11,113 nt of DNA from an uncultured bacterium (GCA_905215675.1 CAJMRA010000042.1:1-11113); one strand, 5' to 3'; positions 1-6,530 are shown, numbered from the stretch's first letter. The notes: generated by a model from the sequence alone, not told the origin. Numbers and translations are program-made.

Positions 1-55
1 GAAACGACAGGCCGTATGGTTGGAAACGCGCAGCGTTTCAAACTGAAATTGCTCT
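1..55 (+). repeat. Intergenic composite repeat, copy A (right-hand part)
   Basis: This is the right-hand part of the repeat seen more fully at 635-780 and 3076-3220; its left part lies outside the window. It holds the shared block GAAACGACAGGCCGTATGGT, then a stem of 11 positions (19-29 with 33-43, loop GCA, one mismatch at 22/40), then the conserved tail CTGAAATTGCTCT ending at 55. The tail is identical to that of the copy ending at 780. It sits directly upstream of the HPP gene, so both sides of that gene carry the same repeat in the same orientation. Confidence 0.85.
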
Positions 56-96
56 GGTGTTAACATGCCCTGAGAGACGCGGCAGGAGGTTGGTTG

Positions 97-636
97 ATGG
101 GTTCCTTTTTGCAAAAGATGCGGGGAGGCGGGCAGGCTCCGCCGCGCGTGGCTCTTTCCGAGGTGGGCGTTTCCTGGGCGGGGAGCTGTCTGACCATCGC
201 CCTGATTGCGCTGCTTGAGCGGCTGACGACGGGGAATATGGGCTTTCCGCTGCTGATCGGATCGTTCGGGGCTTCGGCCGTGCTGGCGTTCGGCGCCATC
301 GACAGCCCGCTGGCGCAGCCGCGCAATCTTGTGGGCGGGCATGTGGTGTCCGCGCTGGTGGGCGTCAGCTGCGCGTCGCTTTTTCCTGACGCCGCGGGGC
401 TTGCGGCCTGTCTGGCCGTGGCCACGGCCATTGCCTGCATGCACCTGAGCAAGACCCTGCATCCCCCCGGCGGCGCGACGGCGCTCATCGCGGTCATGGG
501 GGGCGACAATATCCGCGCGCTCGGTTACGGTTATGTGCTCGCGCCCTGTCTGGCGGGCGCGCTGCTGATGCTGGGCATGGCGCTCGTGGTCAACAACATC
601 CCCCGGAACCGGCGCTATCCGCGCTACTGGTGGTAG
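97..636 (+). CDS. HPP-family integral membrane protein
   Basis: A 179-residue protein made mostly of hydrophobic segments (roughly residues 27-42, 49-69, 80-97, 101-116, 146-166). The naming HPP motif is at 122-124 in the context LHPPGGATAL, just after a membrane segment. The stretch SPLAQPRNLVGGH at 70-82 and the C-terminal NNIPRNRRYPRYWW are also typical of the family. Some plant chloroplast and cyanobacterial HPP proteins are reported to carry nitrite; the substrate here cannot be read from the sequence. The ATG at 97 is preferred over the TTG at 94 because AGGAGGT at 84-90 lies six bases before it. The length matches stand-alone bacterial members, with no fused CBS domain. It is convergent with rel. 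The TAG stop lies inside the terminal TAGAGC of the repeat that follows. Confidence 0.88.
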   Translation: MGSFLQKMRGGGQAPPRVALSEVGVSWAGSCLTIALIALLERLTTGNMGFPLLIGSFGASAVLAFGAIDSPLAQPRNLVGGHVVSALVGVSCASLFPDAAGLAACLAVATAIACMHLSKTLHPPGGATALIAVMGGDNIRALGYGYVLAPCLAGALLMLGMALVVNNIPRNRRYPRYWW

Positions 637-780
637 AGCGTTTTGCCCTTGAAAAGGGCAAAAGGGGAGGCGGCGGCACAGCGCCGTACGGCCCGGTATT
701 TCGTGGAAAAACATCTTTTTTCCGCGAAATACCGGGCCGTATGGTTTGAAACGCACAGCGTTTCAAACTGAAATTGCTCT
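635..780 (+). repeat. Intergenic composite repeat, copy B (most complete)
   Basis: It fills nearly all the gap between the convergent HPP and rel genes. In order it contains: AGAGC; a perfect 10-bp stem (641-650 with 654-663, loop GAA); a GC-rich stem (671-675 with 82-86 of the same hundred, i.e. 682-686, loop GCACAG); a very long 25-bp stem (687-711 with 717-741, loop CATCT, one G-T pair); a perfect 11-bp stem (744-754 with 758-768, loop ACA); and the tail CTGAAATTGCTCT. The ends form a short inverted repeat, TAGAGC at 634-639 and GCTCTA at 776-781. Between convergent genes it could also end transcripts from both sides, but copies in other settings show that this is not its only role. Confidence 0.9.
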
Positions 781-811
781 AACACGGAAAAGGTTCCGGC
801 GTTTCCGGCGG

Positions 812-3001
812 CTACTCGTCCGTATCGCGCACAACTTCCAGAATGTGGGGCTGCTTGCGGATGATCTCGATAATGTCATAAAGCTGCGAGGCGTTGCGCA
901 CCTGAATGGTGAGATGCAGTTCCGTACGGCCGTCCACGAGGCTCTTGCAGGAAAGTTCGTTGATGTTGATCTGCTGCTGGGCCAGTGCCGCAGCCACCTG
1001 CGCCAGCACGCCGGGCTGGTTCTCGGCGATGATGAAAATGACGGCGTCGTAGGGCTTTTCTTCCTGACCGTCCCAGTGGACGGAAATCAGGCGTTCCGGC
1101 TCCATGTTGGCCACGTTCGGACAGTCCGCCCGGTGGACGGTGATGCCCATGCCGCGGCTGATGTAGCCGATAACCGGGTCGCCGGGCACCGGGTTGCAGC
1201 ACTTGGCAAAGCGCATGAGCACGCCGTCCACGCCGTCGGAAAGGCTGATGCCGTCCGCGGCCTTGCGCGGGGCGTCGTCCTTGCTTTCCTTCGGGGCGTC
1301 CTTTTCCTTCTCCTTTTCCTTGCCCTGACTGATGGCCGCCGCCAGCGAGGGATCGTCGGGATGCAAGACGGCGTAGAGGCGGTTGAGCACGCGCCGCGGG
1401 GTGATGTGGGCATAGCCCACGGCCGCAATCAGCTCGTCCACATTTTCAAAATTCAGCTCGCCTGCCACAAGGGCAAGCTGACCTTCCTTGAGGGCGCGGG
1501 GCACGTTGAGACTGACCTTGCGCCCTTCCTTTTCCAGCATGTCGCGGCCCAGCACCAGCGCATGGGCGCGTTCCTCCGTACGCAGATAATGCTGAATGCG
1601 ATTGCGCGCGCGGGCCGTCTTGACCATCTTGAGCCAGTCGCGATTGGGCGAACGGGCGTTGTCGGTGATGATCTCCACGGTGTCGCCGTTTTTCAGGGGC
1701 GTACCCAGCGGCATCAGGCGGCCGTTGATCTTGGCCCCTGAACAATGATGCCCCACCTTCGTATGGATCATGTAGGCGAAGTCCAGGGGCGTCGCGCCCT
1801 CGGGCAGTTCCTTGACGTCGCCCGCGGGCGTGTAGACGTAGACTTCATCCTTGAACAGATCCAGCTTGAGGGCGTGCATGAATTCGCGGGAGTCGGCTTC
1901 CTCGCGCTGGCGCTCGAAAATTTCGCGCAACCACGAGAACTGCTCCAGATCGCGGGTATGGACGCGGCCCTTTTCCTTATACAGCCAGTGGGCGGCAATA
2001 CCGTGTTCGGCCTGCCGGTGCATTTCCTCGGTGCGAATCTGTATCTCGATACGCTCGCCTTCCGGCCCGATGACCGTCGTATGCAGGCTCTGATAGCCGT
2101 TGGCCTTGGGCATGGATATATAATCCTTGAAGCGCCCGTGTACCGGCTTCCATTGCGAATGGACAAGGCCCAGCACCGCGTAACAGTCCTTGATGTCCTC
2201 CACGATGACGCGAAAGGCCATGATGTCGTGCATTTCGTCCAGCGTGAGCGACTGGGACTGCATTTTCTTGTAGATGCTGTACTTGTGCTTGATGCGGCCG
2301 TACACTTCGCCGTGGAGATCGTTGGAGGCCAGCAGATCCTTGAGCAGATTCACCACCTTTTCGATGATCTGTTTCTCCACGACCTGATGCTTTTCCAGCC
2401 AGAGATCAATCTGATTATAGATGTCCGGCCGCAGGTACTTGAAGCTGAGGTCCTCAAGATCGCGCTTCATGATGTACAGGCCGAGGCGGTTGGCCAGCGG
2501 CGCGTATATGTCCATGGTTTCCTGCGCGATGCGGCGCTGCTTGTGGGCCTTCTGGAAATCGAGCGTGCGCATGTTGTGCAGGCGGTCGGCCAGTTTCACC
2601 ATCAGCACCCGCATGTCGTGGCTCATGGCGAGTATCATCTTGCGGATGTTTTCCGCCTGCGCCTCTTCCTTGTTTTCAAACGGGATCATGCTGATCTTCG
2701 TGACCCCGTCCACAATGTCGGCCACCTCTTCGCCGAACTGCTCGTCGATATCCTCGATGGTGGTGCCGGTGTCTTCCACGGTATCGTGCAGCAGGCCCGC
2801 CGCCACCGTGGGTTCGTCAAAGCCCATGTCCGCCAGCGTGTAGGCGACGGCCAGCGGATGCGACAGGTACGGTTCGCCGGAAAGGCGCGTCTGCCCCGCA
2901 TGCGCCGATGCCGCGAACACGTAGGCACGCTGAATCAGCTCCAGATTGGCTTCCTGATTATGGGCCGCTACCTTGTCGAGAATTTCCTGAATGCGGATCA
3001 T
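812..3001 (-). CDS. rel: Bifunctional (p)ppGpp synthetase/hydrolase (Rel/SpoT)
   Basis: A full-length 729-residue RSH enzyme that makes (p)ppGpp from GTP/GDP and ATP and hydrolyses it during the stringent response. The N-terminal hydrolase HD domain has YLSHPL (45-50), HDTVED (72-77) and KLADRLHNMRT (136-146), so it looks active. The synthetase domain has GRIKHKYSIYKKM (235-247), RFKD (290-293), NGYQSLHTT (301-309) and EIQIRT (319-324). RFKD is the RXKD form of bifunctional enzymes rather than the ExDD form of synthetase-only RelA. A TGS domain follows (about 386-446), then a helical region, a Lys/Glu-rich linker (560-585), the conserved-cysteine region CCNPVPGDP (601-609) to HRADCPN (623-629), and an ACT domain (about 653-729). 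The start MIRIQEIL fits the family, although the ribosome site is only a weak GCGGGG. The leader has a small hairpin (3029-3033 with 3038-3042). Confidence 0.97.
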   Translation of the reverse strand: MIRIQEILDKVAAHNQEANLELIQRAYVFAASAHAGQTRLSGEPYLSHPLAVAYTLADMGFDEPTVAAGLLHDTVEDTGTTIEDIDEQFGEEVADIVDGVTKISMIPFENKEEAQAENIRKMILAMSHDMRVLMVKLADRLHNMRTLDFQKAHKQRRIAQETMDIYAPLANRLGLYIMKRDLEDLSFKYLRPDIYNQIDLWLEKHQVVEKQIIEKVVNLLKDLLASNDLHGEVYGRIKHKYSIYKKMQSQSLTLDEMHDIMAFRVIVEDIKDCYAVLGLVHSQWKPVHGRFKDYISMPKANGYQSLHTTVIGPEGERIEIQIRTEEMHRQAEHGIAAHWLYKEKGRVHTRDLEQFSWLREIFERQREEADSREFMHALKLDLFKDEVYVYTPAGDVKELPEGATPLDFAYMIHTKVGHHCSGAKINGRLMPLGTPLKNGDTVEIITDNARSPNRDWLKMVKTARARNRIQHYLRTEERAHALVLGRDMLEKEGRKVSLNVPRALKEGQLALVAGELNFENVDELIAAVGYAHITPRRVLNRLYAVLHPDDPSLAAAISQGKEKEKEKDAPKESKDDAPRKAADGISLSDGVDGVLMRFAKCCNPVPGDPVIGYISRGMGITVHRADCPNVANMEPERLISVHWDGQEEKPYDAVIFIIAENQPGVLAQVAAALAQQQININELSCKSLVDGRTELHLTIQVRNASQLYDIIEIIRKQPHILEVVRDTDE

Positions 3002-3075
3002 GCTTTGCCCCGCCGAAGATATGTTTTTCCCGCCGTTGCGGGAGGCTGTGCCGAAAGGAACGGACGTGCCGTTTC

Positions 3076-3220
3076 AGGGCGTTTTTCCTTTGAAAAAGGA
3101 AAAATGCAAGGCGGCGGCGCAGCGCCGCCCGGCCCCGGGTAAGCGGAAAAAACGCGTTTTTTCCGCAAAACGACAGGCCGTGTGGTTTGAAACGCAAGGC
3201 GTTTCAAACTGAGAATGCTA
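3076..3220 (+). repeat. Intergenic composite repeat, copy C
   Basis: It has the same order of elements as the copy at 635-780: AGGGCG; a 10-bp stem (3082-3091 with 3095-3104, loop GAA); a 7-bp GC stem (3110-3116 with 3123-3129, loop GCGCAG); a perfect 24-base palindrome at 3043-3066 of the next hundred, i.e. 3143-3166, centred on CGCG; the block AAAACGACAGGCCGTGTGG; an 11-bp stem (3185-3195 with 3199-3209, loop AAG); and a diverged tail ending in AATGCTA. The central stem is quite different in sequence and length from that of the 635-780 copy. It lies upstream of rel and would be in the rel leader if the promoter proposed near 3237-3266 is right. Confidence 0.9.
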
Positions 3221-3404
3221 CAGGCGTGTCTCTTTCATGTTGCCGCCAAGTCCTCCCCCTTGTCAATGTGAAGCGGCCTTTCCGTTGTTCGTACGCCGGA
3301 ATTTTCCGTTCGCGGACCGGGAGCGCCCTGTTTGTCTGTCCGTCTGGGGGGTGCTGATACAAATCTATAAATTATTCAATATAAGCAGAACAAAAGGTTG
3401 TAGA
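3221..3404. other. Gene-free spacer between two repeat copies
   Basis: I find no supported gene here on either strand. The left two thirds are of ordinary composition. Positions 3356-3400 are markedly AT-rich, with AAATCTATAAATTATTCAAT, and stand out from the GC-rich surroundings. The AT-rich part could hold promoters on either strand, but no convincing -35/-10 pair is visible in it. The spacer is bounded by repeat copies on both sides. Confidence 0.6.
3237..3266 (-). promoter_or_regulatory. Candidate rel promoter
   Basis: On the minus strand a perfect TTGACA (3266-3261) is followed after 18 bases by CAACAT (3242-3237), which matches only three of six -10 consensus bases. Transcription would begin near 3230, about 230 bases before the rel start, and the leader would include all of the repeat at 3076-3220. 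The match at -35 is good, at -10 poor, so this is only a candidate. Confidence 0.3.
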
Positions 3405-3488
3405 TAGAGCGTTTCACCTTTGAAAAAGGTGAAACGCGAGGCGGCGGCACAGCGCCGCCCGGCCAAAAGTGAGCGGAAAAAGCGCGCT
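3405..3488 (+). repeat. Intergenic composite repeat, copy D (left-hand part)
   Basis: It begins with TAGAGC, then has a perfect 13-bp stem (3409-3421 with 3425-3437, loop GAA), the 7-bp GC stem (3440-3446 with 3453-3459, loop GCACAG), CCCGGCC, and the first arm GCGGAAAAAGCGCGC of the central stem. The second arm and the right-hand hairpin are absent, so this copy is truncated on the right. It lies about 120 bases past the end of the minus-strand operon that finishes at 3610. Confidence 0.88.
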
Positions 3489-3609
3489 TGGGAAGGGAGG
3501 GGCCTGGGGGAAGAATGACGGGAACGCCTTTTCGATGGCGGCCGCAGGTCGTGCCCGTTGCGGCAAAGGCAGCTCCGGGCATCGACGGCGGCAACGAGGG
3601 GGCCTTCCC

Positions 3610-4371
3610 TCAGTCGTCAATCCAGATGAGGGACGCCTGTCGGCCGCAGGCGGGATTGCGGCGGTAGGAATAGAAAGCGGGATTGGCGAAGGTGCAGAGA
3701 TCAAGCCCGTAGATATGGCTTTCGGGCAGACCGGCCTGCCTGAGCTGGCGGCGGGTCAGGCTCCAGAGATCCATGCGGCGGCTGCGCTCGTCGAACCAGG
3801 GGCGAAAGGCGTCCGGCCATTCGCGTTCAAAGTTGACGAATTCGGCATGCGCCGGGCCGAGACTGGGACCGCGCACGGCGAAGACCTCGCGGGGAGGAAT
3901 GCCGTAGCGTTCGCAGAAGCGGGCGACGCCGGAGCCGGGAAAGTCGCAGCGGTTGCCGCGCCATCCGGCATGCAGGGCCGCCACATGACGGCCCGAGGCG
4001 TCGGCCAGCAGAATGGGCTGGCAGTCGGCCGTCTTGATCATGAGGGCCCGGCGGGGGCGATCGGTGGCGGCTCCGTCGGCTTCCAGACGCGAGGCCTGAT
4101 CGGGGTCCGTGGGCGCGGGATCGAAGAGCAGGGCGTCGCCGTGCACCTGCCGGAGTTCCACCCAGTCTTCGACGCCGAGAGCGTCGGCCAGCGCGCGGCG
4201 TCGGGCGCGGACGTCGTCGGCGTCGTCGCCCACATCCAGCGACAGATTGCCGCCCGCGTAGTCCGGGGCGGGGGCGGCGGCCGCCGGAGAGGGCGTCAGG
4301 CCGCGGCACTGGAAGGCGCAGCGCACGCGGGGCACGCCCGGAAAGCGGAAGGGCAGGAAGGTCAGGGCCAT
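3610..4371 (-). CDS. pgeF: Laccase-domain protein, YfiH/PgeF family
   Basis: A 253-residue protein of the multicopper polyphenol oxidase (laccase-like) family, related to E. coli YfiH and human LACC1. The putative metal/catalytic residues are all visible: RQVHGD with H77, KTADCQPILLAD with C117, and LHAGWRGN with H134; the 17-residue gap from Cys to His is as in known members. GPSLGP (168-173), FYSYRR (233-238) and GRQASLIW at the C-terminus complete the pattern. Family members have purine nucleoside phosphorylase/deaminase activity, and YfiH is also reported to keep the wrong amino acid out of peptidoglycan precursors; the role here is inferred. The ATG at 4371 has a strong site AAGGAG five bases upstream (complement of 4377-4382). 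The frame stays open far upstream by chance, but that part is not this gene. It overlaps the preceding gene by 10 bases and is last in the operon. Confidence 0.92.
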   Translation of the reverse strand: MALTFLPFRFPGVPRVRCAFQCRGLTPSPAAAAPAPDYAGGNLSLDVGDDADDVRARRRALADALGVEDWVELRQVHGDALLFDPAPTDPDQASRLEADGAATDRPRRALMIKTADCQPILLADASGRHVAALHAGWRGNRCDFPGSGVARFCERYGIPPREVFAVRGPSLGPAHAEFVNFEREWPDAFRPWFDERSRRMDLWSLTRRQLRQAGLPESHIYGLDLCTFANPAFYSYRRNPACGRQASLIWIDD

Positions 4372-5447
4372 AGCGTCTCCTTGTCGGTACAGATGCAGTT
4401 TACGCGCTGATCCCAGGGCGCGACGGGCAGATTTGTCAGAAGCTGGCAATGATGGCAGAGGGCCAGCCGCAGCAGCGAGGACGGCGCGGACGCCAGAAAG
4501 CGGTCGTAATAGCCGCCGCCGAATCCCAGCCGATAGCCGGAGCGGTCGAAACCCACGCCGGGAAGCACCATGAGCGTCGGCGTAAAGCGGGGATCGTCGG
4601 CCCGGAGGCCGGGCAGGCTCGGCAGGGGTTCCAGCAGGTTGAAGGCGCCGGGCGCGAGATCGTCGGGCCCGGCGCAGCGGACGAAGTCCATGACGCCGGG
4701 CTCGTCGGGGCGCACGCGGGGCAGAAAGACCTCTTTTCCCTCGTCCCAGGCGCATTGCAGGAGGAGGCCCGTATCCATTTCTTCCTTCAGGGCCATGTAA
4801 AGGGCCACGGCGCGGGCCTGCCGCCAGACGGGCAGGGCAAGGACGCGGTTCTGGGCGAGCCGGGCGGCCCGCGCTCGTTTTTCGGCATCGAGATCGCGCC
4901 GCAGGGCGCGCAGTTCCCGGCGCAGGGCCTGTTTGATGTGGGGATCGGCCGTGGCGACGGGCGGCGGCGTTGCCGTCGGGGGCGACGCCGGAGTATGAAA
5001 ACGCACCAGAGAGGCGGCCATGCCGCAGAGGGAAACTTCCTCGCCGGTCTGCAATCCGGCGCGGCGGGCCATGCCGAAGAGCGCGCCGTTGCGGAAAAAG
5101 GCGGAAGCCGCCGCGGCGGAAGCGCGCCAGGGTCCCAGCGGCAGCAGGGGCGAGAGACCGGGCAGCAGACGCGCCGCCCAGCAGGCGGGCAGGCAGAGAT
5201 TGCGCTCCGGCAGGACGAAATCGGCGATCCAGACGTCGCTTGCGGCGCGGGCGGCGGCCTGCAACAGCGCAAAACCGGCGTCGGGCGGCAGGGTGGAAAG
5301 CGCGTAGGACAGCCGGACGGCGGGCAGGGACGCCGGGGCCGCGGCCTGCAATGTCGCCAGAGTGGGATTGAGCGGGCTGTTCCGCACGGCGGCGGGCCAG
5401 GGCACGCGCCCGCGCAGGAGGGAAGCGGCAAGAAAGGGCGTCAGCAT
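4362..5447 (-). CDS. Methyltransferase-fragment / 5-formyltetrahydrofolate cyclo-ligase fusion
   Basis: The C-terminal half (about residues 168-361) is a 5-formyltetrahydrofolate cyclo-ligase (5-FCL/MTHFS), which uses ATP to turn 5-formyl-THF into 5,10-methenyl-THF. Visible motifs are the N-terminal basic helix IKQALRRELRALRR (171-184), FLPRV (241-245), the signature VLPGVGFDRSGYRLGFGGG (294-312) running into YYDRFL, and PWDQRVNCICTDKE (344-357). The N-terminal part resembles the second half of a class I SAM methyltransferase: RLSYALSTLP (45-54) and VWIADFVLPERNL (72-84), then an aromatic/helical region to VRF (148-150). The glycine-rich SAM-binding motif is missing. A Pro/Ala/Thr linker (152-167) joins the parts. 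The ATG at 5447 overlaps the previous stop as ATGCTGA, which fits translational coupling; no clear ribosome site is seen. An alternative start at 5021 would give a 219-residue protein holding little more than the cyclo-ligase. Confidence 0.85.
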   Translation of the reverse strand: MLTPFLAASLLRGRVPWPAAVRNSPLNPTLATLQAAAPASLPAVRLSYALSTLPPDAGFALLQAAARAASDVWIADFVLPERNLCLPACWAARLLPGLSPLLPLGPWRASAAAASAFFRNGALFGMARRAGLQTGEEVSLCGMAASLVRFHTPASPPTATPPPVATADPHIKQALRRELRALRRDLDAEKRARAARLAQNRVLALPVWRQARAVALYMALKEEMDTGLLLQCAWDEGKEVFLPRVRPDEPGVMDFVRCAGPDDLAPGAFNLLEPLPSLPGLRADDPRFTPTLMVLPGVGFDRSGYRLGFGGGYYDRFLASAPSSLLRLALCHHCQLLTNLPVAPWDQRVNCICTDKETLWP

Positions 5448-6229
5448 GGACTGTTGTCGAGGCGGTTGAGAAGATGGGCCCGGACGGCGGCATAGGCGTC
5501 GTCCTCGGGCAGGGTTTCCACCAGATGGCGGGCATGTCCTTCCGCAAGAAAGCGGCGGCGACTGGCGGCAAAGTGCAGATCGCCGAACCACGTGCCCAGC
5601 AGCACGCGGAAGTCGTTGACGCTGCGCAAATCGGCATAGGAGGCCACGCGATTGCTCAGCGCGTCGTCCCGCACGCGGGGCGAGAACAGGCCCGGCGTAT
5701 CCGGCAGACTGAGTACGGCCGTGCGCGTGGCGGCGTCGGGGTGATGCAGGCTTTCATCCATGACGCGCAGGATATCCAGCTTGTCGGCGTCGCGCACGAC
5801 GCAGGTCACCAGACGGAAGGCGTCCGGCAGTCCCGCGGGCAGGGCGTAGCGGTTGTGCATTCCCACGGCGGCCAGCGTCAGGCGGCGTATGGCGGGCGCT
5901 TCCGTGTCGAGGCGCTTTTCCCGTTTGAGAATGCGCACGCCCCATTGTCCGTGATTGCACGATTCGGCGTCCCGGAAGGTGCGGAAGCGGCGGTACTGCT
6001 CAAAGCGGGCCACGTCATGATACAGCGCGGCCAGCAGGGCGGCGCGGGCCTCCGTGGGCGCAAAGGCTTCTTCCGCCACAATGGCCCGGGCATGGGCGAG
6101 TACCTTGGCGGTATGCAGTTCCTTCAGATCCAGAGGCGCGGGATTTTCCCGTTCTCCGGCGCGTTCCGCAGCCACGTAGACGCGGAACCATTCCTCATGG
6201 GGGCGAATATCAGGCAGTGCGGCGTTCAT
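5441..6229 (-). CDS. HD-domain protein, putative metal-dependent phosphohydrolase
   Basis: A 262-residue protein with a recognisable HD-superfamily metal site: H39 in LHTAKVLAHA, H71-D72 in LYHDVARFEQY, H93 in CNHGQWGVRIL, H125 in GMHNRYALP, and D147/D149 in VVRDADKLDILRV. Such proteins usually hydrolyse phosphate esters, often of nucleotides. The substrate cannot be told, and no fused signalling domain is present. The ATG at 6229 is chosen over a TTG at 6235; neither has a strong ribosome site. It is the first gene of a minus-strand operon, and its TGA overlaps the start of the cyclo-ligase fusion by seven bases. The setting suggests a job in nucleotide or cofactor housekeeping, which is inference. 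It is divergent from dnaE. Confidence 0.85.
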   Translation of the reverse strand: MNAALPDIRPHEEWFRVYVAAERAGERENPAPLDLKELHTAKVLAHARAIVAEEAFAPTEARAALLAALYHDVARFEQYRRFRTFRDAESCNHGQWGVRILKREKRLDTEAPAIRRLTLAAVGMHNRYALPAGLPDAFRLVTCVVRDADKLDILRVMDESLHHPDAATRTAVLSLPDTPGLFSPRVRDDALSNRVASYADLRSVNDFRVLLGTWFGDLHFAASRRRFLAEGHARHLVETLPEDDAYAAVRAHLLNRLDNSPC

Positions 6230-6298
6230 GGACAAGATGTATCGTCAGCGGGCGGGCAAGGCAAGCGGGCCGTGCTTGAGGGACGCGGGGCTCTGTGA

Positions 6299-6414
6299 TA
6301 GCGTACGCTACCATACGGCCTGTCGTTTCGCGGAAAAAATGCGTTTTTCCCGCGCGCTTCGGGCCGGGCGGCGCGGTGCCGCCGCCTCGCGTTGTATCTT
6401 CAAAGATAAAACAC
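6299..6414 (-). repeat. Intergenic composite repeat, copy E (reversed, diverged)
   Basis: Read on the minus strand this has the family's order: an 11-position stem (6404-6414 with 6389-6399, one mismatch and one G-T pair, loop TTGA), the GC stem GGCGGCG with CGCCGCC, CCCGGCCC, a 10-bp central stem around an A-run and a T-run with one G-T pair, then GAAACGACAGGCCGTATGGT, identical to the start of the window. The expected right-hand GTTTGAAACGC hairpin is replaced by a 12-base palindrome, TAGCGTACGCTA (6299-6310). The conserved tail is missing. It lies between the divergent HD gene and dnaE. Confidence 0.85.
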
Positions 6415-6442
6415 TGTTGTTCCGCATTTGCCGGAACGCCTG

Positions 6443-6464
6443 CCCCTTTCAGGGAAAACGCTCC
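6443..6464 (-). repeat. Possible remnant of the repeat's left end
   Basis: The minus strand reads GGAGCGTTTTCCCTGAAAGG, which resembles the left end of the copies at 635 and 3076 (AGAGCGTTTT then a stem with a GAA loop). Only a 4-bp stem remains (6444-6447 with 6451-6454). It lies just beyond the reversed copy at 6299-6414, so it may be the decayed left end of that copy or of a second one. The similarity is short. Confidence 0.45.
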
Positions 6465-6518
6465 GGCGGTATGCGGCCGGGAGCGGCGGACGCGGGGCCT
6501 TGCGACAACCATTTTTCA

Positions 6519-6526
6519 TGAGGTGG
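6519..6526 (+). promoter_or_regulatory. Ribosome binding site of dnaE
   Basis: TGAGGTGG lies four bases before the ATG at 6531 and fixes that start. No convincing -35/-10 pair is visible between the reversed repeat and this site. Confidence 0.75.
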
Positions 6527-6530
6527 ACAT

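Noticed and set aside
746..1741. Open frame of 331 codons on the plus strand opposite the end of rel
   Set aside because: Its start lies in the repeat's right-hand hairpin, it is rich in His/Val/Leu as typical of antisense frames, and no family is recognisable.
1745..3142. Long open frame of 465 codons on the plus strand opposite rel
   Set aside because: It is antisense to a full-length Rel with all motifs, has no recognisable domain, and such open antisense frames are common in GC-rich DNA.
635..3488. CRISPR-like array from the spaced repeats
   Set aside because: Copies are far apart, unevenly spaced, in both orientations and diverged; there are no regular spacers.
3469..4410. Plus-strand open frame of 313 codons opposite the laccase-domain gene
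   Set aside because: Gly/Ala-rich antisense frame without domains, opposite a gene with clear motifs.
4372..5637. Upstream extension of the laccase-domain frame
   Set aside because: The residues before MALTFLPF are Arg/Ala/Pro-rich shadow of the neighbouring genes; the strong AAGGAG site fixes the start at 4371.
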